Shown here one piece after another: positions 34,753 through 43,713 of a stretch of DNA of 64,000 nucleotides. Each line of letters opens with the position of its first letter. Within the stretch, counting starts at the first letter, position 1. Under the pieces are notes generated by a model, which made no database searches, was not told the DNA's origin, and saw nothing but the letters and a program-made list of their open reading frames with translations. This DNA comes from CADCTM01 sp049671305 (GTDB lineage Bacteria > Cyanobacteriota > Cyanobacteriia > Cyanobacteriales > Coleofasciculaceae), in assembly GCA_049671305.1 (NCBI GenBank), contig JBATUR010000054.1:1-64000 (forward strand), written 5' to 3'. Both the position numbers and the translations under genes were made by a program.

Positions 34753-36045
34753 TTAAACTTCCCCAACTTCGGAAACTGGCAAGTATTTTTCGATTATTTG
34801 ACCGAGTAATAAGCCTAAAATTCCAAAACTGATGCCTATAATCATAATATTCAATTCTGCACTACCAAAAACTATAACTTTTGGGTTAAACAAGGTTAAA
34901 AATAGGACAGAAATTGCCGAGATGCTACTGATAATTAAAGATAATCTGACGCTGAAGTTAGCAAAGCTATAGCGTTTTGTTTGATCTAAAAGATAAGCAA
35001 CAAAAGGCACAAAAACGGCGGCGACATAAGCTGCATAAAAGGAGACAATTAGGTTAATAATTTCGCCACCTCTCAGGGCAACTGCTAAGGCTAAGAGAAT
35101 ATTGACAACGGTAACAAATAGCCGACTTTGGTTAGATATGGGCAAAAATTCAAAGTCCAAAACAGTTTTAGTTTGTACTCGTAAAATACTGCTACCGACA
35201 CCTAGGGCAGGAATTAACAAAGAGATGATTAAAAGAATACCTAAAGGCTTTACACCACCACCAATCCACAACAATATAAAGGGTAGTGTTGCTTTGCCGT
35301 CTATGCCAACTGGTAAAATTTCTGCAGTTTGGGCGGCGACTAACACAGCACTGGGTAGAAAGGCAAGTAATATTAATACAGTAGCGGCTAAAAGACAGCC
35401 TTGATAGAGGCTTTTTAGGTCTTTTGCTTGAACGACAAATTGCTGGTATTTCATGTCAATTAAAACTAGGGCAATTGTCGAGAAAGAAACGCCGAGTAGC
35501 TTAGGAGTAGGAATTTGGGAAAGAGAGGGAATAAAGAGAAAAGGCGATCGCAAATAGCCGGGGAAACCATGCAACACCCACAAAGCATAAAGCAATCCCA
35601 AGAAATTGAAAATCAACAACCCCCGAAATAAAAAGCCGGCTTTCTCGACGGGTAATAAGGAAACAATTGTAAATAAAATTGCCAATGTAAGCATACTGGG
35701 CAATACTGGTACTCCCAAAACCTTGAGAATGAAGGCGCCAGAAATCATCTGCACTGCTTCAATGCCAATTAAGGAAGACCATGACATAAAACCGATCAAA
35801 AGTTTGACTTGCTTGCCGTAGCGGTTTCCCAATAATGTCCAAATCTGCTCAATTTTTGTCCAATAAAATTTTGCCAGTAATAAAAGAGTAAGTGTGCCTA
35901 AGCCTAGACAAACTGCGTACAGACTACCAGCTATACCTAAAGTTAGAGATTTTTCCGCCGTGCCTAGGAGAAATCCTAAGCCATAATGGGCGGACACTAG
36001 CAAAGCGGCTAGCGAGAAGGCGTCTAGTCTACGGTTCTCCGACAT
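34753..36045 (-). CDS. Multi-pass transporter, probably sodium:solute symporter-like (LeuT fold)
   Basis: 430-residue integral membrane protein with about 12 hydrophobic segments and short loops. The N-terminus DAFSLAALLVSAHYGLGFLLGTAEKSLTLG has the broken first helix typical of SSS/APC-superfamily symporters, and IGFMSWSSLIGIEAVQMISGAFILKVLG resembles TM3 of SSS proteins. The substrate is not evident. It converges on pgk, with the REP-like palindrome between them. Family assignment is moderately sure; a more distant APC-type carrier is possible. Confidence 0.6.
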   Translation of the reverse strand: MSENRRLDAFSLAALLVSAHYGLGFLLGTAEKSLTLGIAGSLYAVCLGLGTLTLLLLAKFYWTKIEQIWTLLGNRYGKQVKLLIGFMSWSSLIGIEAVQMISGAFILKVLGVPVLPSMLTLAILFTIVSLLPVEKAGFLFRGLLIFNFLGLLYALWVLHGFPGYLRSPFLFIPSLSQIPTPKLLGVSFSTIALVLIDMKYQQFVVQAKDLKSLYQGCLLAATVLILLAFLPSAVLVAAQTAEILPVGIDGKATLPFILLWIGGGVKPLGILLIISLLIPALGVGSSILRVQTKTVLDFEFLPISNQSRLFVTVVNILLALAVALRGGEIINLIVSFYAAYVAAVFVPFVAYLLDQTKRYSFANFSVRLSLIISSISAISVLFLTLFNPKVIVFGSAELNIMIIGISFGILGLLLGQIIEKYLPVSEVGEV

Positions 36046-36322
36046 ATCAATTTTGGTAACTCAACTCGCTGCCTCAATCCTCCCACAATAAACGTTTCAT
36101 CTAGGTTGCACTTGATTAATTTATTTATGTCAATCTAAATTGCAATAATTTATTATGTAGCGTATGCGTGTCGGTTTTTCTTCTCACCAAAAAAAATTCA
36201 TAATTATAAATTCTTTTTTAACAAATTTACTCCTTTGAGATGATTCTCAACCATTGGATAGTGGTAAATAATAGTGATGTAGTTCAAGTTTTGGTCTTTT
36301 TTTGATTTAGGAGTTTCAGATC

Positions 36323-37402
36323 ATGCGGATTGCACAAGTTGCGCCTTTGTGGGAACGTGTACCACCTCCGGCTTACGGGGGTATTGAATTAGTCGTCGCA
36401 TTACTGACAGATGAACTGGTTCGGCGTGGTCACGAGGTAACTCTGTTTGCTTCTGGAGATTCGATCACCAAGGCGAAATTAGAGTCCGTTCATCCTCAAG
36501 CTTTACGCCTCGACTCAAAAGTTAAGGAATACGGAATCTATGAAATGCTGCAAATGAGTAGTGTGTATGAGCAAGCTTCAGAGTTTGACATCATTCACTC
36601 CCACATGGGTTGTGCAGCACTGCCCTACGGAAATTTAGTAAAAACGCCAACTGTTCATACGCTTCATGGCATTTTTACCCCTGATAACGAGAAAATGTTT
36701 ACTCACGCTCGCAGTCAGCCTTATGTGAGTATCTCGGATGCCCAACGAGAGCCTAGATTAGATTTAAACTGCGTCGCAACGGTTTACAACGGCATCAATC
36801 TTGGCACTTACGACTTTTATCCAGAATCAGAAAATCCTCCCTACTTGGCTTTCTTAGGGCGTATTTCTCCAGAAAAAGGTACACATCTGGCAATAGAAAT
36901 TGCTAAACGCTCTGGTTGGCAGTTAAAAATGGCAGGTAAGGTTGATGCTGTTGATGTGGAATATTACGAGCAACAAATCAAACCTCTAATTGATGGTAAA
37001 CAGATTCAGTATTTGGGAGAAGCGGATCACCAGCAAAAGGCTGATTTAATTGGTGGCGCTGTGGCGACTTTGTTCCCAATTACTTGGCGCGAACCTTTTG
37101 GATTAGTGATGATTGAATCTATGGCTGCAGGTACGCCTGTGATTGCGATGAATTTGGGTTCAACTTCCGAAATCATTGCCCACGGTAAGACAGGATTTTT
37201 ATGCAACAACGTGGATGAGTTTGTTGAGGCAATTGCTCAAGTTGGGCAGTTAAAACGGGAAGATTGCCGCGCTCATGTGATTGACAACTTTAGTGTGAAG
37301 AAAATGGCTGATGGTTATGAGGCGGTTTACCGTCAGGTTTTGGCAGAGCGTTTTGCTCAGAATGGTCACATTAAAAGTTCAAATCCATTGACTATTCGTT
37401 AG
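36323..37402 (+). CDS. Glycosyltransferase family 4
   Basis: 359-residue GT-B enzyme. The N-terminal domain begins RIAQVAPLWERVPPPAYGGIE with the glycine-rich acceptor loop; HTLHGIF and VYNGIN are mid-protein signatures; the donor site has FLGRISPEKGTHLAIEIAKR and the EX7E motif (EPFGLVMIESMAAGTPVIA). It transfers sugars from nucleotide-sugar donors, probably to glycolipid or polysaccharide acceptors. The start ATG at 36323 has AGGAG upstream. A clear terminator follows, so it is monocistronic. Confidence 0.9.
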   Translation: MRIAQVAPLWERVPPPAYGGIELVVALLTDELVRRGHEVTLFASGDSITKAKLESVHPQALRLDSKVKEYGIYEMLQMSSVYEQASEFDIIHSHMGCAALPYGNLVKTPTVHTLHGIFTPDNEKMFTHARSQPYVSISDAQREPRLDLNCVATVYNGINLGTYDFYPESENPPYLAFLGRISPEKGTHLAIEIAKRSGWQLKMAGKVDAVDVEYYEQQIKPLIDGKQIQYLGEADHQQKADLIGGAVATLFPITWREPFGLVMIESMAAGTPVIAMNLGSTSEIIAHGKTGFLCNNVDEFVEAIAQVGQLKREDCRAHVIDNFSVKKMADGYEAVYRQVLAERFAQNGHIKSSNPLTIR

Positions 37403-37432
37403 GTGGGTATCATTTGATATCCACTTTTTTTT
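37403..37432 (+). terminator. Rho-independent terminator after the GT4 gene
   Basis: GTGGGTATC and GATATCCAC (one mismatch) form a stem around ATTT, followed by eight T residues. It starts immediately after the stop codon. Confidence 0.85.
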
Positions 37433-37515
37433 AGTGTAAGCAAGTGAATAAGTGTAGGGTGAGCATTACAGCAAGTAAAAATTTTTGCAAGGATAATGTC
37501 CACCCTACTATCTTT

Positions 37516-38157
37516 TTAAGTTTGCCATTGTGATAATAACCAAGCACTTACTTTGCCATGATTCATTTGTCGGCTTTTAGCGATCGCTTCTTCTAAAAGT
37601 GACATCTCTAAACCAGGAAATACTTGGGACTGTTCAATTTTTCTACTACCTAAATTTTGAATTTCAAACGCCAAGATCCGAACATTTTGCACATCGACAA
37701 TCCAATATTCTCGAACTCCTAGGGATTCGTAAAGTAGGCGTTTTTCTCCTTGATCATCTGCCAAAGAAGAATAAGCAATTTCAATTACTAAGTCAGGTGC
37801 TGGGTAGAGATCCAAATCGATAATTGTTGCATCCCAAGGCACTATCTCTGCATTAGCACCGATGTAAAATGAGGCATCGGGTTGCACTTCTTCATAACCT
37901 GCCTTACGGTAGGTGCAGTTATCATGGGCATCTAAATCAATACCCCGCAGCCCTGCAAACAAATAGAGCATACCAATAACAGTTGCATGATCGCGAGAAT
38001 GTGGATTACCTAATGGAGACATCTCTAACCTCATCCTTCCTCTAAAATAGTAACCTTTGGCTTTTTCATAGGTTGGATCGCTGACTGCTTTCAGGTATTC
38101 ATCCCAGGTGGCATTTACCCAAGTATCAGTTGCCAGTTTGACTTGTAGTTGGCTCAT
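37516..38157 (-). CDS. Uma2 family (DUF820) endonuclease-like protein
   Basis: 213-residue Uma2 protein. It has WDEYLKAVSDPTYEKAKGYYFRGRMRLEMSP at the start, then VQPDASFYIG, APDLVIEIAYSSLADD, and LYESLGVREYWIVDVQNVRILAFEI. These match the PD-(D/E)XK-like core in which Asp and Glu would bind metal. The function in vivo is unknown. It is one of four in the window, alone between a glycosyltransferase and a small lipoprotein gene. Confidence 0.88.
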   Translation of the reverse strand: MSQLQVKLATDTWVNATWDEYLKAVSDPTYEKAKGYYFRGRMRLEMSPLGNPHSRDHATVIGMLYLFAGLRGIDLDAHDNCTYRKAGYEEVQPDASFYIGANAEIVPWDATIIDLDLYPAPDLVIEIAYSSLADDQGEKRLLYESLGVREYWIVDVQNVRILAFEIQNLGSRKIEQSQVFPGLEMSLLEEAIAKSRQMNHGKVSAWLLSQWQT

Positions 38158-38317
38158 AACAACCCTTTTTGCTACCGCTCACTCACATCTTATCGGATAG
38201 CATTCAGTTATAGCAGGATGAGATACTTCAAATCTGATTTAGACTTGTATAACGCTTGTGTTAATCAGGATTGTTAATGTTTTGCGGTCATACCAAGCTT
38301 ACGCTGAAAAAACTGGA

Positions 38318-38354
38318 CTATCCGGACAAAAAATTTGAGAAAATGTCCAGATAG
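38318..38354. other. Hairpin upstream of the small lipoprotein gene
   Basis: CTATCCGGACA (38318-38328) and TGTCCAGATAG (38344-38354) pair with one mismatch around a 15-nt A/T-rich loop, about 50 bp before the lipoprotein start. It might be an operator or a leader hairpin; no T-run follows. Confidence 0.3.
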
Positions 38355-38405
38355 TGACTTTTCTTTGAGTAGGTTGTAATACCCCTAAACTCAAACTACA
38401 CTTAC

Positions 38406-38696
38406 ATGAAAGTTACTATTGTCCAGGCAAATAAGTTTAAGTCAAGCTTTGCGGTTGTTGTTCTGCTATTTTCTGTAGCTGGATGCGGTAACGGGGTTGG
38501 TCAAGTTGGTGTAATGACGAGATGCCGTCAAGCGGAAGTGGCTGTAGATGCGGCACAGAAAGAGTACGATCAAGCTATATTGAACTTAGAAAATAAGCCA
38601 ACGGATCAAGAAGCTAAAAATGCCGTTATTACTAAGGCTAAGGAGTTGGGAGATTCTGAAGAGAATGCTTTCCAAATGTGTAATAGAATTAAGTAA
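38406..38696 (+). CDS. Small predicted lipoprotein
   Basis: 96 residues. The signal sequence FAVVVLLFSVAGC has a good lipobox (SVAGC, Cys near residue 27). The mature part contains a predicted helix rich in charged residues (AEVAVDAAQKEYDQAILNLENKPTDQ) and two further cysteines (TRCRQ and QMCNRIK) that could pair. It is likely anchored to the membrane facing the periplasm. No family is recognised and no operon partner is close. Confidence 0.65.
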   Translation: MKVTIVQANKFKSSFAVVVLLFSVAGCGNGVGQVGVMTRCRQAEVAVDAAQKEYDQAILNLENKPTDQEAKNAVITKAKELGDSEENAFQMCNRIK

Positions 38697-38799
38697 AATA
38701 TTGCGCCATTGTATTTTATTATAGATACGATGTTGCCATAAAAGTTTCATCTCAAAAGATTGATTTGCGTGGCACAATAATTAGAGAAACCAACATCGG

Positions 38800-39375
38800 A
38801 TGAGGCAGCGCTTGCAAGTTGTCTGGGAATATATTTCAAATTACCTTAATCAATTTCCACCAGGAAAAATTACGGTGGTTGGTGTTTGTGCGGGTGATAG
38901 TCGTGATTTGATTGGTACTTTTTTTAATCACTGCCGCGCTTCGGATGTCTACGGGCGACTGGTGGAAGCTGGAAGAAGTGCTGCTGAGTCTGCAGGGTTA
39001 GCAGGGCAGCTTGAATTTATTTGTGGTGATGCAACTAAAGCTCCGTTTTATCAAGGATTTGTGCCAGCAGATTTGGTGGTGTTTTTGGTAATGTTCCTGA
39101 GACAGAATTGCCACACCTAACTCAAAGTTTAGAGTATTTATATAAGTCAAATGGCTTGCTAATTTGGACTCGTAGATGGGAAACAACGCCTTGCTAAGAT
39201 TCGGGAATGTTTGCAGAAAGCTGATTTTGAAGAAGTTGGTTTTAGGATGACTCCAACTGGTAATATGGGGGTGGGAATGCATCGTTACTTGGGTAAAAGT
39301 TTGCCTCTACCTGATGAGCAACTTTTTGTGTTTTCTAGTCCTCTTGATAGACAGGATGCTTGGCCCTTTCATTAA
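38800..39375 (+). pseudogene. SAM-dependent methyltransferase, frameshifted
   Basis: The first 106 codons encode VWEYISNYLNQFPPGKITVVGVCAGDSRDLIG and FICGDATKAPF, a recognisable class I methyltransferase N-terminus. The frame fails near 39085, after ADLVVF. The continuation is found in another frame (GNVPETELPHLTQSLEYL), which stops near 39187, and a third frame then carries LAKIRECLQKADFEEVGFR through to a stop at 39375. At least two shifts, probably small deletions, have destroyed one ancestral gene of about 190 codons. A functional short protein is unlikely. Confidence 0.75.
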
Positions 39376-39538
39376 GGTTTGTAGAACTGAGAAATTATTT
39401 GTATTGACTACATCTAATGATTACTCCAATCGTACAGCGAGGTATTAAGTCTCGCTTGATTTTTAACTCTTACCAGATGAATAGAACTGTTTTACTTCAA
39501 AATTATTTAATCTAGACTGAATGCTTATTGTCATGATT

Positions 39539-40267
39539 TTATGGACAAGAAGTTACTTTAATCAGCCTTTTAGCAATCCACCCCCAACTAGTATCCTTTT
39601 TATAAATTACTCTAAACCATTTCTTTTGTGCATCATCAACTGCTTCTTCGTAAAATTCTACAAAAGTTCCATTAGGCACTTTACCGACTATAGAAATATC
39701 TTGTTCTTGATTAGGTCGGCTACGAATGTTTGTAGGTGGTTTTGGATCAAAAGTAACTCCACAACCTAAACGAACCCAATATTCTTCTTTTTTATTGTCA
39801 TAATTATTTAATTGTGTTTCTAATTTTTGCGAATATTGCTTTTGATAATTTAAGGTAACTATAGATAAAATAATTAATGCTAAAACTAAAAAGAAAATGA
39901 TATAACTCCTATTTAGTTTAAATTTTTTTGAGTTAGTTTTAAGGGCATACTCATACTGATCTTTTTCATCCCACTCTGGATGTTTAGCAAAAACTTCCAT
40001 TAAATGTTTAACTTGCTTCAGTTCAGATTTAGAAAGTTTAAACCATTCACCATGTTTTCGTCTGGGAGCATATACTGAGTGAAATACATTTTCAGTAGCC
40101 GTCTTATCGGAACATTGGATACAATCAACTACCCGTTGAGGATAAGGTGATTGATTTTTAAGAGTGTCAAATCTCTCTTTAGGATTATTACTAATACCAA
40201 TTTTATAATTTCGATTTGGATCGCCAACTGATTCAACGAGATATACATATCCACATTCTCGTGCCAT
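39539..40267 (-). CDS. T5orf172 (GIY-YIG-like) domain protein with a membrane anchor and SH3b domain
   Basis: 242 residues. The N-terminus (GYVYLVESVGDPNRNYKIGISNNPKERF, then WFKLSKSELKQVKHLM) is the T5orf172 domain, a GIY-YIG-related nuclease fold found in phage and restriction-linked proteins. A single hydrophobic segment follows (SYIIFFLVLALIILSIVTL, ~120-140), then a short coiled stretch and a C-terminal bacterial SH3-like domain (IRSRPNQEQDISIVGKVPNGTFVEF, then WGWIAKRLI). The nuclease-like part would be cytoplasmic and SH3b periplasmic. This fusion is unusual. It could be a sensor or defence component; the function is unknown. Confidence 0.72.
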   Translation of the reverse strand: MARECGYVYLVESVGDPNRNYKIGISNNPKERFDTLKNQSPYPQRVVDCIQCSDKTATENVFHSVYAPRRKHGEWFKLSKSELKQVKHLMEVFAKHPEWDEKDQYEYALKTNSKKFKLNRSYIIFFLVLALIILSIVTLNYQKQYSQKLETQLNNYDNKKEEYWVRLGCGVTFDPKPPTNIRSRPNQEQDISIVGKVPNGTFVEFYEEAVDDAQKKWFRVIYKKDTSWGWIAKRLIKVTSCP

Positions 40268-40329
40268 TGTGTGTAGAAATTGTATTATTAGTTTATCTTA
40301 GAAGATAATATAATATAATTTCGATTTTT

Positions 40330-40454
40330 GGTGTTGCTGAATCAAAGTATGATTTGCTTGTAGGGGTAGGTTCCTGTGCCTATCCCTTTAAGATGTTGGG
40401 GCAACCACGGTTCCTTTTCCCCTACAGATTTCATACTCTTGCTTCAGCAACGCC
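40330..40454. mobile_element. MITE-like element, 125 bp
   Basis: Imperfect terminal inverted repeats of about 36 bp (40330-40366 and 40419-40454) start GG(T/C)GTTGCTGAA and run inward to TGTAGGGG. The centre encodes no protein. The flanks CGATTTTTGG (40322-40331) and CGATTTTTTGG (40455-40465) resemble a target duplication, overlapping the left tip. Elements with this GTTGCTGAA-type end are familiar in cyanobacteria as non-autonomous transposons; no transposase of matching type is in the window. Confidence 0.7.
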
Positions 40455-40508
40455 CGATTTTTTGGCTTCACACCTACTTCCTAATTTTTATATTGCTTTA
40501 GTCCATGT

Positions 40509-42137
40509 TTATGTTAGCGAAACCACCGGCAACAACATCCGCGAAGCCCGATTGCCTCCACAACTTACACTGAGCGTTATAATCTCTGCATCAATCAAAT
40601 TTGCCTCACTTTTTCCTGTACCAAAATTTAGCGCATAAGCAGGGAAACAAGCGGCACTAATACTCAAACGTAAAGCATTTCCTTGGGTAATTTTGGCGCA
40701 AGTTGCCTGCAGCAAAATCTGCAATGCTACATCGTTTTGACTAGTTTCAACGTGCAAATAACCTTGTGTTAAATTATAAGCTTTTCCATCAGGATGAACT
40801 TCAGAAAGTACTGCACACAAATCGTGACTGGGTTTGTCGGAATTACACCAAATTTCAACAACAATTTCTCCTGCTATGTGCAATGCAGCAAGAGGTTTTG
40901 TGGTATAAGTAAGGACATCGGAACGGTAATCTAAATGCGATCGCTCAAAGCAACCGGCTGGTATCGCGGCATGACCTCCCAATGTAGGTACCGGACGCCA
41001 CGGGTCATGTACTAAAATATCATCAGTGCAACTTTTGGGCTTATTTGTAATAAGAATACCATCATCTTCTCGAATACTTGCAAGTCCATTACTTGACAAA
41101 AAATAAGCCTGATGATTATTATTAGGAAAAGTATTAAATTTGCGCCAAAAATTACTACCCATTTCAAATAAACAAATAGGCGCTTCATCCAACAAACCTG
41201 TATCAATTTCTTTGAGAAACTGATCAAACCACCGTATTTGCAACTTATCTATTGGATTAATTGCTTCATTACCAAAGTCAACTGCACCGACTTTACGACA
41301 CCAGGGTAAATGCGTCCAAGGTCCAATTAATAATTGTTGTCGGTAGCCACTCCGCCCTGCAATATCTTTATATAAACGGATGTTGCCGCGCAGGTAAGTA
41401 TCAAACCAGCCCCCGATATGAAGCATGGGCAAGTCAACTTGCATCGCGCCTTTTGGTGATAGTTTTTCCCAGTAACTATCAGGCTTAGAATGTTCCAGCC
41501 ATTGATGATAGAAGGCGTTTGGGGCGAATTTTCTTAAGCATTCCATCAAATCAGGTTCCGGGTGAGATGGAAGGCTGCGAGAGGCTTTGTAGAGGGTTTG
41601 GTAGGCGGCGGTATCCCCTTGTAGGCGGGCGGTTTCGGCTGATAGTTGAATTGCCCAACCGAGGTTGGTTTGCAGACAAAACGCACCCCCTTCATACGCC
41701 CAGTCTGCATACAAATCATAAGCCATCATGGCGGGGCAGATGGTTTTTAGGGCTGCTGGTTTGGTGGTGGCGGCGTATAGTTGCGTCATTGCTTGGTAAG
41801 AAAAGCCATACATTCCTACCTTTCCTGTACTTCCTGGTAACGATGCAACCCAGTTTATGCTGTCGGCGCCGTCTGCTGTTTCGTTGCTAAATAACCGAAA
41901 TTCGCCCTCTGACGTGCCACGCCCTCGCACGTCTTGAATGACGACAATGTAGCCTTGGGCTGCGTACCAGGTGGGATGGGCGTATACTACGGTAGATGCG
42001 ATCGCTCTTCCATAAGGTTGCCGCATCAATAATACTGGAAATTCTCCTTCAGCATCGGGACGGTAGATGTCTGCATCTAATTTTATACCGTCCCTTGTCA
42101 GCATTGATGCGGTTTCTTTGGGTCGAACCTTTAACAT
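40509..42137 (-). CDS. CocE/NonD-family alpha/beta hydrolase
   Basis: 542-residue hydrolase of the X-Pro dipeptidyl-peptidase/cocaine-esterase family. The nucleophile Ser113 is in MYGFSYQAM, the acid probably in GGWFDTYLRGN, and the histidine in GPWTHLPW. The oxyanion segment VIQDVRGRGTSEGEF is conserved. The C-terminal jelly-roll (about residue 330 to the end) includes HLDYRSDVLTYTTKPL. These enzymes cleave esters or amides. The start overlaps the cupin gene end by 7 bp, so the two form an operon with the isochorismatase-like gene. The last residues (GGNRASRMLLPVVSLT) lie about 55 bp from the MITE-like element. Confidence 0.9.
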   Translation of the reverse strand: MLKVRPKETASMLTRDGIKLDADIYRPDAEGEFPVLLMRQPYGRAIASTVVYAHPTWYAAQGYIVVIQDVRGRGTSEGEFRLFSNETADGADSINWVASLPGSTGKVGMYGFSYQAMTQLYAATTKPAALKTICPAMMAYDLYADWAYEGGAFCLQTNLGWAIQLSAETARLQGDTAAYQTLYKASRSLPSHPEPDLMECLRKFAPNAFYHQWLEHSKPDSYWEKLSPKGAMQVDLPMLHIGGWFDTYLRGNIRLYKDIAGRSGYRQQLLIGPWTHLPWCRKVGAVDFGNEAINPIDKLQIRWFDQFLKEIDTGLLDEAPICLFEMGSNFWRKFNTFPNNNHQAYFLSSNGLASIREDDGILITNKPKSCTDDILVHDPWRPVPTLGGHAAIPAGCFERSHLDYRSDVLTYTTKPLAALHIAGEIVVEIWCNSDKPSHDLCAVLSEVHPDGKAYNLTQGYLHVETSQNDVALQILLQATCAKITQGNALRLSISAACFPAYALNFGTGKSEANLIDAEIITLSVSCGGNRASRMLLPVVSLT

Positions 42138-42583
42138 GGAACTAAAGCATCAGTACGATTAAGTACTCTCATATCTTCTTCATCCAATTCAACAGGTATG
42201 CCACTACGAATTAATTCTGCAAAGTCTTCGTTAGGAACCATAATACACAACGCATATAAGCGTCCACTTCCAGTATTGCTAATTTCATGAATGCCTGTAG
42301 GCGGTACTAGCAGGCTATCTCCGGCACGAATTGGCACAGTTTTGCCATCACAAGTTGCTAGTCCTTCGCCTTTGAGAACAAAGAACATTTCTACTGCAAT
42401 TTGATGACGATTAGGTGGAGTTTTGCCACCTTTATCAAAGATTTCCACGCAAACTGTTAATGAAGCATTGGCAGTTTTAGGTTCAAAAATGATTGCTAAA
42501 CGGTTACTATCTTTAGGACTAATTCGGTAAGCTTGATATTGCTTTGCTGACTGGACTAGGGGAATCATGCATTGAGTACTCAT
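42131..42583 (-). CDS. Cupin-domain protein
   Basis: About 150 residues from the ATG at 42583 (a TTG precedes it). The cupin motifs are PPNRHQIAVEMFFVLKGEG (motif 1) and PPTGIHEISNTGSGRLYAL (motif 2). The likely metal ligands are His in NRHQ, Glu in VEMF and His in GIHEI. Small cupins of this kind act as dioxygenases, isomerases or sensors. Its position between two hydrolase genes in one operon suggests a catalytic or ligand-sensing role in the same pathway. Confidence 0.82.
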   Translation of the reverse strand: MSTQCMIPLVQSAKQYQAYRISPKDSNRLAIIFEPKTANASLTVCVEIFDKGGKTPPNRHQIAVEMFFVLKGEGLATCDGKTVPIRAGDSLLVPPTGIHEISNTGSGRLYALCIMVPNEDFAELIRSGIPVELDEEDMRVLNRTDALVPC

Positions 42584-42628
42584 CAAAATTAACTCCTAAT
42601 AATAGTGGTTTTTTAAAAAACAGAAATT

Positions 42629-43405
42629 TCAACTAACTGTTTGAAGTGATTCAATCAATAAAGTAGATTCGGTAACAAATCCAAAGCATTGATTGACGTT
42701 ATAAAGTGTTGCTTTTAAACAATAATCTGGAGAAGTTGTCGCCGCACAATCTTTGAGTAAAATACAATCGTAGCCCAGAAAGTTAGCATCTTGTAGAGTT
42801 GCCATTACACATTGATCAATGTTTACCCCAACAAAGAAAAGTGTAGTTTTAGCAAGGTTGCGTAAGATACTATCTAAAGGCGTATCCCAAAATGCACTCA
42901 TGCGATATTTATCAATACAAATATCTTGAGTTTGTTGTTCTAATTCATCTACAACTGCCGCTGCCCAACTGCCCAAGGTGAGTACTTGCGCCCCTCTATT
43001 TGGTAATAAATCTCCTAAACCAACTCCTTCACCTGTTGGGTTGTAAACGTGCAATAATGCGGGACTAATATTGAGTAAATCAAGACGATTTCCCCAGTTT
43101 ACCCAAATAATAGGAACGTTTACATTTCTTAGTTGAGGTAGTAAAATTTTTAAAGGTTCAATTGGCGCTCTTGCTGGTGTAATATCGACACCAATATGGG
43201 CAAGCCAACCATCTGGATGACAAAAGTCATTTTGCATATCGACAACCAGAATTGCCGCTTTTGCTAAATCTAAATGCAGCTTTTTTGTTTCTGTAGGTAG
43301 TGTGATTGGTTTAGGAGTCAGGGGGGGACGAGTAATATCGGCGACTTCTGCATCTACTGCCCATGCATTTGGTGGTATACCCAGTGTACGAAGTGGTCGA
43401 TTCAT
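42629..43405 (-). CDS. Isochorismatase-like cysteine hydrolase
   Basis: 258 residues. The catalytic triad of the family is visible: Asp56 (VVDMQNDF), Lys near 166 (CIDKYRMSAFWDT) and Cys199 (GVNIDQCVMAT). The cis-peptide and oxyanion loop (VGVNIDQC) is intact. Enzymes with this fold include biuret amidohydrolase, carbamoylsarcosinase, ureidoacrylate and nicotinamide hydrolases, all of which break C-N bonds. It is first in the minus-strand operon with the cupin and CocE-like genes, divergent from the amidohydrolase gene. Confidence 0.88.
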   Translation of the reverse strand: MNRPLRTLGIPPNAWAVDAEVADITRPPLTPKPITLPTETKKLHLDLAKAAILVVDMQNDFCHPDGWLAHIGVDITPARAPIEPLKILLPQLRNVNVPIIWVNWGNRLDLLNISPALLHVYNPTGEGVGLGDLLPNRGAQVLTLGSWAAAVVDELEQQTQDICIDKYRMSAFWDTPLDSILRNLAKTTLFFVGVNIDQCVMATLQDANFLGYDCILLKDCAATTSPDYCLKATLYNVNQCFGFVTESTLLIESLQTVS

Positions 43406-43713
43406 AAGTTTTTATTACTTAAAATTTGACTAAATACAACTGCTTGATCTGAATAAACATTTTATAGCTGAACGTTGCTTTTATTTAAGTATTAAAAATT
43501 ACTTTATATAATCTTCTCTATATTACTCTTTAGGCAAAGTTTAAGAACAAGAATCGAAGCTTCGCATCCCTCTAAAGGGTTAGATGTTCTTGCTAACCTA
43601 AGTAGACATCAAGCCGATATGTCTCAGTAACTAATTCCAGAAAGCCTGGGCAAGGATTAGGGAAACAGATATTATTGATCTTAATAGTAGTGTGGATAAA
43701 GAAGGGTTAATTG
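43406..43713. promoter_or_regulatory. Divergent promoter region of the hydrolase cluster
   Basis: A 308-bp AT-rich spacer between two oppositely oriented hydrolase genes. It must hold both promoters. No operator stood out on reading, and no local regulator gene is present. Confidence 0.4.

Noticed and set aside
40354..40638. 94-codon plus-strand frame
   Set aside because: It starts inside the MITE-like element and continues antisense to the CocE-like gene.
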